A DNA stretch of 8,229 bases from Curtobacterium sp. MCPF17_052. GTDB taxonomy: Bacteria; Actinomycetota; Actinomycetes; Actinomycetales; Microbacteriaceae. Below are positions 1 to 5,717 of this stretch, in pieces. The DNA is taken from the NCBI RefSeq assembly GCF_003234085.1, contig NZ_QKSD01000026.1, positions 1 through 8,229 of the forward strand. The letters run 5' to 3'. The notes beneath the pieces are model-generated. The model was not told where the DNA came from. It worked only from the letters and a program-made list of their open reading frames with translations, and did no database searches. The translations under genes were made by a program, and so were the position numbers. How positions within the stretch are numbered: the first letter of the stretch is position 1; each line of letters starts with the position of its first letter.

Positions 1-77
1 CGACCCGGAACCAGACCGCCTGGTGTGCGACCTGCGCGCCCTGGACGTCCACGTAGACCGGACCGTCGACGTGTCGC
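1..77 (-). repeat. Exact inverted copy of an internal tesB segment, running off the left edge
   Basis: Read on the minus strand, these 77 bases are identical to 922-998 inside tesB (residues about 158-183, including HVDGPVYVDVQGAQVAHQAV). Position 78 is the first mismatch, eight further bases then match (79-86), and similarity fades over about 87-100. The minus frame is open and in the same register as tesB, with a possible ATG at 100-98, so this could be the 5' end of a truncated second tesB copy or a tesB remnant. It could also be an assembly effect: the exact match begins at base 1, and 77 is a common de Bruijn k-mer length, so a contig starting at a shared 77-mer would look like this. The sequence cannot separate these. 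The repeat itself is certain; its biological reality is not. Confidence 0.9.
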
Positions 78-98
78 CTGTCGATCCCCCACACGCCC

Positions 99-380
99 AT
101 GCCACATCTGTTGAACGCCCTGACGTCCGTCCTCGTCGTCGCCGGCCTGCTCGCCTCCCAGAGCCTCCGCCCAGGTCTCGGTCTGCTGCTCTCGCTCGCG
201 GGATCGGTGATCGCCAATCAGCTCGTCTGGATCATCTCGCCGACAGCCTGGTCACACCTCGTCACTCCCTGGCTGGCCAGCGCCAGCGGGACGCTCGTCG
301 CCGTCGCCCTCTGGAGCGTGCTCAGGACTTCCCCGCGCGTCCTCGACCTGCTCGGCGCGACTGCCACCGGAAGCGACTGA
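99..380 (+). CDS. Small membrane protein, possibly 5'-truncated
   Basis: This is a 93-residue frame with three hydrophobic stretches at roughly residues 4-20, 27-47 and 56-78, separated by short polar turns (RPG, SPTAW). It looks like a small three-helix membrane protein or the C-terminal part of a larger one. I do not recognise the family. From about codon 5 the third codon positions become almost entirely G or C, as in neighbouring genes, which supports real coding. The ATG at 99 has no Shine-Dalgarno sequence. The frame closes upstream at a stop (54-56) lying inside the inverted tesB copy, so the natural start or 5' portion may have been lost at that junction. It ends 68 bp before tesB in the same direction, but tesB appears to have its own promoter. 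Confidence 0.5.
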   Translation: MPHLLNALTSVLVVAGLLASQSLRPGLGLLLSLAGSVIANQLVWIISPTAWSHLVTPWLASASGTLVAVALWSVLRTSPRVLDLLGATATGSD

Positions 381-413
381 CGACACCGCAGTCAGGATCC
401 CTGGACAGCACCT

Positions 414-442
414 CTGGCACGTGCATGCGGTCTTCGTAGACT
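414..442 (+). promoter_or_regulatory. Putative leaderless promoter of tesB
   Basis: A CTGGCA -35-like hexamer (414-419) is followed after 17 bp by TAGACT (437-442), which fits the actinobacterial -10 pattern TANNNT. Only six bases separate the -10 from the GTG start codon at 449. Transcription would therefore begin at or next to the start codon, giving a leaderless mRNA. This agrees with the absence of a Shine-Dalgarno sequence. It is inferred from motif and spacing only. Confidence 0.6.
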
Positions 443-448
443 GATGGC

Positions 449-1309
449 GTGAACCGCGAACCCGACTTCCTCTCCACACTGCGTCTCGAGGACACCGGAG
501 CGAGCACCAGGGAGACGATCCTCACCGGAGCGAGTCACTGGTCGCCGGGCGGCCGGGTCTTCGGAGGGCAGGTCCTGGCGCAGTGCATCGTCGCCGCCCA
601 GGCCACCATCGAGGGCCGCGACATCCACTCCGTCCACGGCTACTTCCTCCGGCCGGGAGCGATCGACGTCCCGATCACGTTCGGCGTGGAGCGGATCCAC
701 GACGGCCGGTCCTTCGCCACCCGCCGGGTCCAGGCGTACCAGAACGGCGCGCCGATCTTCTCGATGATCGCGTCGTTCCAGACACCGGATGCCGGAGCCG
801 AGCACCAGGACCCGATGCCCCTCGACGTCCCCACGCCGGAGTCCCTGCCGTCCGCAGCGTCGGTACTGGCGGGCATCGACCACCCGACCGCACAGGCGTG
901 GGCGGAACGATCGATCGACATGCGACACGTCGACGGTCCGGTCTACGTGGACGTCCAGGGCGCGCAGGTCGCACACCAGGCGGTCTGGTTCCGGGTCGAG
1001 CGTGACATGCCGGACGACCCCGCCCTGCACCGTGCCGTCCTCGCCTACGCGAGCGACCTGTCCCTCCTCGAACCGATCATGCGTCGGCACGGCATGGCCT
1101 GGGGCACACCGGGCGTGAAGCTGGCGAGCCTCGATCACGCCATGTGGTGGCACCGTGACGGTCGCGCCGACGAGTGGGTGCTGTACGCGCAGGAGTCGCC
1201 GAGCGCCCAGGGTGGCCGGGGGCTCGCGCTGGGCCGGATGTTCTCCCGCGACGGCCGCCTGCTGGCCACCGTCGCCCAGGAGGGCATGATGCGCGTCCCG
1301 ACCGCCTGA
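449..1309 (+). CDS. tesB: Acyl-CoA thioesterase II (TesB family)
   Basis: This 286-residue protein hydrolyses acyl-CoA thioesters to free acid and CoA in the cytoplasm. Its length matches E. coli TesB (286). It has the double-hotdog layout: the N-terminal hotdog opens with HWSPGGRVFGGQVLAQ (30-45) and HGYFLRPG (63-70), and the C-terminal one holds YASDLSLLEP and LDHAMWWH. The known catalytic triad of E. coli TesB (Asp204, Thr228, Gln278) aligns by motif with D203, S227 and Q277 here, so Thr is conservatively replaced by Ser. The GTG start at 449 is chosen because a TAGACT -10 lies six bases upstream. An ATG at 444 is out of frame and stops after two codons. Part of the gene (922-998) is duplicated in inverted orientation at the window's left edge. 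It converges on the thioesterase gene to the right. Family assignment is firm; the natural substrate is unknown. Confidence 0.93.
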   Translation: MNREPDFLSTLRLEDTGASTRETILTGASHWSPGGRVFGGQVLAQCIVAAQATIEGRDIHSVHGYFLRPGAIDVPITFGVERIHDGRSFATRRVQAYQNGAPIFSMIASFQTPDAGAEHQDPMPLDVPTPESLPSAASVLAGIDHPTAQAWAERSIDMRHVDGPVYVDVQGAQVAHQAVWFRVERDMPDDPALHRAVLAYASDLSLLEPIMRRHGMAWGTPGVKLASLDHAMWWHRDGRADEWVLYAQESPSAQGGRGLALGRMFSRDGRLLATVAQEGMMRVPTA

Positions 1310-1485
1310 CGGAGTGTCGAGCTGACGCAGTGGCGCAGTGCGGCAGTGCGTCAGTGGTGCATCGCCGCGCTGCCGAGCTGCGCGGTGACTGACGTGTCCG
1401 GCCGGCCGACGTGGTGCCGAGCTGACGTGTCCGACGGACCGAGAACCCGAAGGGCCTCCCGCCGGCCACACGGACCGAGCGATCG
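1310..1485. repeat. Convergent intergenic gap with clustered short direct repeats
   Basis: No gene is seen between the tesB and thioesterase stop codons. The gap is dense in short direct repeats. There are four tandem octamers of the form GCAGTGNN (1327-1358, the last one TCAGTGGT). TGCCGAGCTG occurs at 1371-1380 and 1415-1424, with a near copy TGTCGAGCTG around 1315-1324. CTGACGTGTCCG occurs at 1389-1400 and 1422-1433, and ACGGACCGAG at 1434-1443 and 1470-1479. GTCCGACGGAC (1429-1439) is a near-palindrome. No convincing stem-loop with a T tract was found, so the terminators of the two converging genes are not identified. Confidence 0.7.
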
Positions 1486-1968
1486 TCACGGTCGCGAGAA
1501 CGCCACCGGCGGTTCGACGTACTGCTGGCAAGCGGCCCGCTCGACCTCGGTGAGGCGCCGTGGGCGGTTCGTCTCCGCGTCGACGAGCACCAGCGTGGTC
1601 GTGGCCCGCGTGTAGAGCTCGGCGGGCTCGTGCCCGATCGGCGACCACACCTCGTACGAGATGTCGAGGCTGGCCCCACCGATCCGCCCGATCCAGAGCT
1701 GGATGTCGAGCGGCCGGCGGAAGTACGGCGTCGATCCGAGGTACTCGAGGCGCTGCGCCGCGATCACCGTCATCGTCCCCGAACCCGGGCGGCCGTCGAT
1801 CACCGGTTCAGGCGCGGACCCCGACTCATCGATCTCGTCGGGGTCCGGCGCCCAGAACGCCAGCACCCGTGCTTCTTCGAGCAGCCGGAGCATCGCGGAG
1901 TTGTTCACGTGCCCGTAGGCGTCGATGTCACTCCACCGGATGCGGATCGGAGCGTGCAGGCGTGCCAC
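1486..1968 (-). CDS. Single-hotdog acyl-CoA thioesterase (4HBT/YbgC-FadM type)
   Basis: This 160-residue protein carries the 4-hydroxybenzoyl-CoA thioesterase signature near its N terminus, RIRWSDIDAYGHVNN (9-23). In the family the Asp corresponding to D16 is the catalytic residue and H20-V-N the conserved helix start. A single hotdog domain fills the rest, so it probably acts as a dimer or tetramer of hotdogs cleaving acyl-CoA thioesters in the cytoplasm. The substrate cannot be read from sequence. The GTG start at 1968 puts the signature at the usual distance from the N terminus; longer versions of this frame run into ettA. It begins five bases after the ettA stop codon and has no Shine-Dalgarno sequence, so translation is likely coupled to ettA. 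A 16-bp palindrome spans the junction. Confidence 0.88.
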   Translation of the reverse strand: MARLHAPIRIRWSDIDAYGHVNNSAMLRLLEEARVLAFWAPDPDEIDESGSAPEPVIDGRPGSGTMTVIAAQRLEYLGSTPYFRRPLDIQLWIGRIGGASLDISYEVWSPIGHEPAELYTRATTTLVLVDAETNRPRRLTEVERAACQQYVEPPVAFSRP

Positions 1969-1983
1969 CGGGACTAGTCCCGG
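1968..1983. repeat. 16-bp perfect palindrome at the ettA/thioesterase junction
   Basis: CCGGGACTAGTCCCGG is fully self-complementary. It contains the ettA stop codon (TAG, 1976-1974), the whole five-base gap, and the first base of the thioesterase GTG. In the mRNA a CCGGG/CCCGG hairpin with a six-base loop would sit directly over the start site and be opened by ribosomes finishing ettA. That fits translational coupling, but it could also be coincidence. Confidence 0.6.
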
Positions 1984-3659
1984 GTGAGCTTGCGGTACGT
2001 CGCGCGGCCGGGCTTCGCAGCGTCGGCTCCGAGGCGCTCGACCTTGTTCTCTTCGTACGCCTCGAAGTTGCCCTCGAACCAGTACCAGATCGGCGTGCCG
2101 TCCTCGTTCAGGCCTTCCCAGGCGAGGATGTGCGTCGCGATGCGGTCGAGGAACCACCGGTCGTGGGTGATGACCACGGCGCAACCGGGGTACTCGAGCA
2201 GCGCGTTCTCGAGGCTGCCCAGCGTCTCGACGTCCAGGTCGTTCGTCGGCTCGTCGAGGAGCAGCAGGTTGCCGCCCTGCTTGAGCGTCAGCGCCAGGTT
2301 CAGACGGTTGCGCTCACCACCGGACAGGATGCCCGCACGCTTCTGCTGGTCCGGGCCCTTGAACCCGAACTGCGACACGTAGGCACGAGAAGGGATCTCG
2401 GTCTTGCCGACCTGGATGTAGTCGAGTCCGTCGGACACGACCTCCCAGAGGTTCTTGTTCGGGTCGATGCCGCCACGGCTCTGGTCGACGTACGAGATGT
2501 CGACGGTGTCGCCGATCTTCAGCGTGCCGCCGTCGAGCGGCTCGAGGCCGACGATCGTCTTGAAGAGCGTCGTCTTGCCGACGCCGTTCGGGCCGATGAC
2601 GCCGACGATGCCGTTGCGGGGCAGCGTGAACGACAGGTCGCCGATGATGACGCGCTCGCCGAACTGCTTGTGCAGCTTCTCGGCGTCGATGACCTGCGAG
2701 CCCAGACGCGGTCCGACGGGGATGACGATCTCCTCGAAGTCGAGCTTGCGCGTGCGCTCGGCCTCCGTGACCATCTCCTCGTAGCGCGCCAGACGCGCCT
2801 TGGACTTGGCCTGGCGCCCCTTCGTGTTGCTGCGGACCCAGTCGAGCTCGGACGTCAGGCGCTTGGCGAGCTTGGCGTCCTTCTTGCCCTGGACCTCGAG
2901 GCGGGCGCGCTTCTTCTCGAGGTAGGTCGAGTAGTTGCCCTCGTACGGGTAGAGGCGACCGCGGTCGACCTCGGCGATCCACTGGGCGACGTGGTCGAGG
3001 AAGTACCGGTCGTGGGTCACGGCCAGGACGGCACCGTGGTACTGCTGCAGGTGCTGCTCGAGCCACTGCACGCTCTCGGCGTCCAGGTGGTTGGTGGGCT
3101 CGTCGAGGAGCAGCAGGTCCGGCTTCTGGAGCAGGAGCTTGCACAGCGCCACGCGACGCTTCTCACCACCGGAGAGGTGCGTGACGAGCTCGTCCCCGGG
3201 CGGGCACTGGAGGGCGGCCATGGCCTGCTCGAGCTGCGAGTCGAGGTCCCACGCGTCAGCCGCGTCGATCTCTTCCTGCAGAGTGCCCATCTCGGCCAGG
3301 AGCGCGTCGAAGTCGGCATCCGGCTCGGCCATCAGCGCGGAGATCTCGTTGAAGCGCGCGAGCTTCCCGTGGATCTCGCCGACGCCTTCCTGGACGTTCT
3401 CGAGGACCGTCTTGGTCTCGTCGAGCTCCGGCTCCTGCATGAGGATGCCGACGGTGAAGCCCGGGGTCAGCTTCGCCTCGCCGTTCGAGGGCTGGTCGAG
3501 CCCCGCCATGATCTTCAGGATCGTCGACTTGCCCGCACCGTTCGGCCCGACGACGCCGATCTTGGCGCCGGGCAGGAACGACATCGTGACGTCGTCGAGG
3601 ATCAGCTTGTCACCGACCGCCTTGCGGGCGCGGACCATCTGGTAGATGTACTCAGCCAT
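1974..3659 (-). CDS. ettA: Energy-dependent translational throttle protein EttA (ABC-F ATPase)
   Basis: This 561-residue soluble ABC-F protein has two tandem ATP-binding domains and no membrane segments; E. coli EttA is 555 residues. NBD1 has Walker A GPNGAGKST (38-46), signature LSGGE (162-166), Walker B LLLLDEPTNHLD (182-193) with catalytic E187, and switch H216. NBD2 has GPNGVGKTT (356-364), LSGGE (445-449), LLLLDEPTNDLD (465-476) with E470, and H499. The EttA arm insertion lies within NBD1 around 95-140. The charged linker that contacts P-site tRNA is at about 240-310, rich in Lys and Arg. In E. coli EttA binds the ribosomal E site and gates the first peptide bonds according to ATP/ADP ratio. 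MAEYIYQMVR is the usual N terminus of the family, which fixes the start at 3659. ssb lies 53 bp upstream and the thioesterase five bases downstream on the same strand. Confidence 0.96.
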   Translation of the reverse strand: MAEYIYQMVRARKAVGDKLILDDVTMSFLPGAKIGVVGPNGAGKSTILKIMAGLDQPSNGEAKLTPGFTVGILMQEPELDETKTVLENVQEGVGEIHGKLARFNEISALMAEPDADFDALLAEMGTLQEEIDAADAWDLDSQLEQAMAALQCPPGDELVTHLSGGEKRRVALCKLLLQKPDLLLLDEPTNHLDAESVQWLEQHLQQYHGAVLAVTHDRYFLDHVAQWIAEVDRGRLYPYEGNYSTYLEKKRARLEVQGKKDAKLAKRLTSELDWVRSNTKGRQAKSKARLARYEEMVTEAERTRKLDFEEIVIPVGPRLGSQVIDAEKLHKQFGERVIIGDLSFTLPRNGIVGVIGPNGVGKTTLFKTIVGLEPLDGGTLKIGDTVDISYVDQSRGGIDPNKNLWEVVSDGLDYIQVGKTEIPSRAYVSQFGFKGPDQQKRAGILSGGERNRLNLALTLKQGGNLLLLDEPTNDLDVETLGSLENALLEYPGCAVVITHDRWFLDRIATHILAWEGLNEDGTPIWYWFEGNFEAYEENKVERLGADAAKPGRATYRKLTRD

Positions 3660-3668
3660 ATCGCTCCA

Positions 3669-3674
3669 AGTGTA
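3669..3674 (-). promoter_or_regulatory. Putative -10 element of ettA
   Basis: On the minus strand TACACT lies nine bases before the ettA ATG, in the 53-bp gap after ssb. A start about seven bases downstream would leave only two to three untranslated bases, so ettA may be nearly leaderless. A short GGAG (four bases from the ATG) is the only Shine-Dalgarno candidate and is poorly spaced. No clear -35 is visible. ettA may thus be transcribed both from here and from ssb. Confidence 0.4.
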
Positions 3675-3712
3675 GTGATGACACTGGTCGCTCGTGGGCT
3701 CGGGTGCCGAGA

Positions 3713-4291
3713 TCAGGCCGCATCGAGCCCGACCGGGTGGTCCGGCTGCTCGTCGGCGGGGGTCAGCATCGCTGCGAGGGAGTCCTCGGTGCCCTGGCGC
3801 TCGTCGGGGTGGGTGTCGTCCGGCACTGCCTCGACGGGTGGGTGGGCTGCGTCCGGGATGTCCTCGTGGACCTCGCCCGTGTCGTGGTCGACGCGTGGCG
3901 AGGAACCGGGGGCGGCGGTCGCCTCGGTGACGTGGCGCGGCAGTCGCATCCAGTTGCTGATCCCCCAGGCGAGGTCGTGGCCGATCCCCTCGGCGTCGAT
4001 CTCCACGCTCGTCCCGCCACGGCCGTCGCGCTCCCAGTTGCGGATGCGCACGCGTCCGGTGACGACCACCCGGTCGCCCTTGCTGAGCGACCGGTTGACG
4101 TTGGCGGCGAGGGAACGGAAGGCGGTGACGGTGTACCAGTTGGTCGGACCGTTGCCCCAGGTCGAGGTTTGGCGGTCCCAGCGGCGGGACGGTGAGGCAA
4201 GCCGGAGGCTCGTGATGGCGATGCCCGTCTCGGTGACGAGGTGGCGGGGTTCGGTGGCGACGATGCCGCAGACCGTGATCGTGTCGTTCAT
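3713..4291 (-). CDS. ssb: Single-stranded DNA-binding protein (SsbB-like, no acidic tip)
   Basis: This 192-residue protein has an N-terminal OB fold (about 1-118): a VCGIVATEP first strand, GIAITSLRLAS (23-33), the NWYTVTAFRSLAANV block (51-65) and GDRVVVTGRVRIRNW (72-86). These are the conserved aromatic and basic positions of bacterial SSB. It should coat single-stranded DNA as an oligomer. The C-terminal part (120-192) is acidic and disordered but ends in GLDAA. It lacks the DDDIPF-like tip through which the replicative SSB recruits partner proteins. It is therefore more likely the secondary, SsbB-type paralogue known in actinobacteria than the replicative SSB. No Shine-Dalgarno precedes the ATG; GACGAT six bases upstream could be a weak leaderless -10. 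The gene lies immediately upstream of ettA. Confidence 0.9.
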   Translation of the reverse strand: MNDTITVCGIVATEPRHLVTETGIAITSLRLASPSRRWDRQTSTWGNGPTNWYTVTAFRSLAANVNRSLSKGDRVVVTGRVRIRNWERDGRGGTSVEIDAEGIGHDLAWGISNWMRLPRHVTEATAAPGSSPRVDHDTGEVHEDIPDAAHPPVEAVPDDTHPDERQGTEDSLAAMLTPADEQPDHPVGLDAA

Positions 4292-4350
4292 GGCTCGATC
4301 GTCGGGCAGAGCGAGCCCCCGCCGGCTCGTGGCGCCGAGGATGTGGAGAG

Positions 4351-4395
4351 GAGGCGCCGATCACGCTCCCTGTGCAGGAACGTGATCGGAGCCTC
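4351..4395 (-). terminator. Strong hairpin after the msrA / small-gene unit
   Basis: GAGGC (4351-4355) and CCGATCACG (4357-4365) pair with CGTGATCGG (4381-4389) and GCCTC (4391-4395), interrupted by one G/A mismatch, giving 14 pairs around a 15-base loop. The loop can itself form CCT/AGG. It starts nine bases beyond the stop codon of the 75-residue gene in the direction of transcription and ends before ssb. There is no long T tract, as is common for G+C-rich actinobacterial terminators, so intrinsic termination is inferred from structure and position. Confidence 0.7.
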
Positions 4396-4404
4396 CCGTC
4401 CCGA

Positions 4405-4632
4405 TCAGTGCGCGCGGAACTCGGGCCGGTCCGCGAGCGGACCCAGCGCCTTGTGCACCGCGCCCTTGGCGGACTGGAGCGACGGGTACGTCCCGCCCGG
4501 GCCACGTCGCCCGTACAGCTCCACGCGGAACCCGCCGGCATCGCGGTGGATGGTGCCCACCGCTCCTGCCGGCCCGACGGCGACCCAGGTCCCCGTCGTC
4601 GCGTCCGCGTTCTGCAGTGTGTCGTTCGTCAT
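4405..4632 (-). CDS. Hypothetical small soluble protein, 75 residues
   Basis: I do not recognise a named family. The ATG at 4632 has an ideal AGGAGGT (4648-4642) nine bases upstream, which fixes this start against a much longer open frame that merely overlaps msrA. The protein has a low-complexity N terminus (1-14). A compact part follows: WVAVGPAGAVGTIHRD, then GGFRVELYGRRGPGGTYPSL, then an AKGAVHKAL helix and a PEFRAH end. The alternation suggests three or four short beta strands followed by a helix. There is no signal peptide, membrane segment or cysteine. It starts 38 bp after the msrA stop on the same strand and is closed by a hairpin, so it is probably co-transcribed with msrA. A link to oxidative stress is only a guess from position. 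Confidence 0.8.
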   Translation of the reverse strand: MTNDTLQNADATTGTWVAVGPAGAVGTIHRDAGGFRVELYGRRGPGGTYPSLQSAKGAVHKALGPLADRPEFRAH

Positions 4633-4670
4633 CGTGCGACCACCTCCTCGTGGCCCCGACGCCCCGTCGT

Positions 4671-5198
4671 TCAGGACGCCAGGATGTACTGACTGTATGC
4701 CTTGCGGACCTTGTTGACCTTGGGCAGTGCGACGGCGAGGCAGTAGCCCTGCCCCGGGTTCTTCGCGAAGAAGTCCTGGTGGTACTCCTCCGCGCGGTGG
4801 AACTCGCCGAGCGGCTCGATGGTGGTGACGATCCCGCCGTCCCAGATGTCCGAGGCCCGCCCGATCGCCTGCTCGAACAGCGCACGCTGCTCGTCGTCCG
4901 CGGGGAACACGGCCGACCGGTACTGGGTACCGACGTCGGCGCCCTGACGGTTCAGCTGGCGCGGGTCGTGGAGGGTGAAGAACACGTCGAGGACGACCTG
5001 CGCCGGCAGGACGGTCTCGTCGAAGGTGACGGCGACGGCCTCGGCGTGGCCGGTCGTGCCGGTGCACACCTGCTCGTACGTCGGGCGCGGGTCACTCCCG
5101 CCGATGTAGCCGGACACGACGTCCTGCACACCCTGCAGCGTGCGGTACACCGCGTCGAGGCACCAGAAACATCCACCTGCGAGCACGAACGTGGTCAT
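4671..5198 (-). CDS. msrA: Peptide-methionine (S)-S-oxide reductase MsrA
   Basis: This 175-residue cytoplasmic enzyme reduces methionine-S-sulfoxide in proteins, and free, back to methionine using thioredoxin. The family signature GGCFWC is at 8-13, with C10 the catalytic nucleophile. Other family blocks are VVSGYIGG (27-34), GHAEAVAV (50-57), HDPRQLNRQGADVGTQYRS (77-95) and EEYHQDFF (137-144). C153 in the GYC motif near the C terminus is the likely resolving cysteine. The length is typical of short bacterial MsrA. The ATG at 5198 places the catalytic Cys at residue 10; an upstream open extension has no matching motif and is rejected. A weak AGGT lies eight bases upstream. It is divergent from the 88-residue gene and followed by the 75-residue gene. 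No MsrB is in the window. Confidence 0.96.
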   Translation of the reverse strand: MTTFVLAGGCFWCLDAVYRTLQGVQDVVSGYIGGSDPRPTYEQVCTGTTGHAEAVAVTFDETVLPAQVVLDVFFTLHDPRQLNRQGADVGTQYRSAVFPADDEQRALFEQAIGRASDIWDGGIVTTIEPLGEFHRAEEYHQDFFAKNPGQGYCLAVALPKVNKVRKAYSQYILAS

Positions 5199-5278
5199 GG
5201 TCAGGACCTGCCTTCCGAGGCTCGGGAGAGCCGTTGAGGGAACCTTCCTCCACAACGCCGGGAGGCCCGTGCGTGTTC

Positions 5279-5306
5279 CCCAGGTCGGGCTGCGGTCCGA
5301 CCTGGG
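5279..5306. promoter_or_regulatory. 10-bp inverted repeat, operator-like, in the msrA divergent region
   Basis: CCCAGGTCGG (5279-5288) and CCGACCTGGG (5297-5306) are perfect inverted repeats with an 8-bp spacer. The right half ends 16 bp before the TACATT -10 of the rightward 88-residue gene, so the repeat covers its -35 region. It lies about 80 bp upstream of the msrA start. A dimeric regulator could bind here and control one or both genes; a transcribed hairpin is the alternative. No regulator gene is present in the window. Confidence 0.45.
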
Positions 5307-5322
5307 TGTCGGTGGCCGAACG

Positions 5323-5328
5323 TACATT
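5323..5328 (+). promoter_or_regulatory. Putative -10 element of the 88-residue gene
   Basis: TACATT fits TANNNT and lies 30 bp upstream of the ATG at 5359. It leaves a leader of roughly 24 bases that contains an AGGAGG ribosome-binding site. No good -35 hexamer is visible; the inverted repeat at 5279-5306 occupies that position. Confidence 0.45.
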
Positions 5329-5358
5329 CGAGTCACACCCGCCGACCAGGAGGCCCAC

Positions 5359-5625
5359 ATGCAGACGACGACGGACGCCCGGCTCAGCATCCACTCGCCT
5401 CGACCGGTCGCGCGCTCCCGCGGCGATCTCCGGATCCTGGACGTACGCGACGACCTGAGCCGTGTCACGCGGGCGAACGGCGAGATCGTCGGGTACGTGG
5501 ACCGGGTCGACGTCGCCGGCGGCACCGCGTACCGGGCCCGTCGCTACATCGCTGCCGAACGCCGGTTCGTCGAACTCCCCAACGTCTGGGACGCGGACGA
5601 CGCCGTCGACACCCTGCGCTGGTGA
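5359..5625 (+). CDS. Hypothetical small protein, 88 residues
   Basis: I cannot name this family. The start is well defined: AGGAGG (5348-5353) lies five bases before the ATG, with a TACATT -10 further upstream. The protein is soluble and rich in Arg and Asp. After a polar N terminus (1-20) it reads like an alternating beta-strand domain: DLRILDVRDDLSRVTR, then GEIVGYVDRVDV, then TAYRARRYIAAERRFVEL, and ends with a short acidic helix before TLRW. It has no Cys, signal peptide or membrane segment. The GEIVGYVDRV stretch resembles the repeated strand-turn-strand motifs of small actinobacterial proteins of unknown function. It is divergent from msrA and may share control through the inverted repeat between them. 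Confidence 0.8.
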   Translation: MQTTTDARLSIHSPRPVARSRGDLRILDVRDDLSRVTRANGEIVGYVDRVDVAGGTAYRARRYIAAERRFVELPNVWDADDAVDTLRW

Positions 5626-5705
5626 TGATGTTCCACATCGGAATCAGATGCGATGGATGTGCGGTTCCTCCGCCTGTCATCCCCAGACCCTGGCCGATCC
5701 CGACG

Positions 5706-5711
5706 TAGGGT
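5706..5711 (+). promoter_or_regulatory. Putative -10 element for a leaderless 431-residue gene
   Basis: TAGGGT fits TANNNT and is separated from the ATG at 5718 by exactly six bases, the spacing expected for a leaderless transcript. No Shine-Dalgarno sequence precedes the start. No convincing -35 hexamer was found. The rest of the gap 5626-5717 holds only a weak CACATC/GATGTG inverted repeat. Confidence 0.55.
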
Positions 5712-5717
5712 GCGCGC

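Noticed and set aside
444..449. ATG at 444 as the tesB start
   Set aside because: It is out of frame with tesB and meets TGA after two codons; the GTG at 449 is in frame with a -10 element six bases upstream.
1429..1439. GTCCGACGGAC as a terminator for the convergent genes
   Set aside because: Five-base arms with a single central base cannot form a stable hairpin, and no T-rich tract follows on either strand.
392..1648. A 418-codon open frame on the minus strand opposite tesB
   Set aside because: Antisense shadow produced by high third-position GC; no recognisable domain, and TesB motifs lie on the plus strand.
1560..4385. A 941-codon open frame on the plus strand
   Set aside because: It is the antisense shadow of thioesterase, ettA and ssb. 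Its translation is a low-complexity Arg/Val/Leu/Asp-rich chain without domains, whereas the minus strand gives complete EttA motifs.
4633..5067. N-terminal extension of the 75-residue protein
   Set aside because: The extension is the shifted-frame shadow of msrA; the ideal Shine-Dalgarno sequence at 4642-4648 marks the true start.
5199..5525. N-terminal extension of MsrA
   Set aside because: The open extension overlaps the divergent gene and its promoter and has no family similarity. The ATG at 5198 gives a normal-length MsrA.
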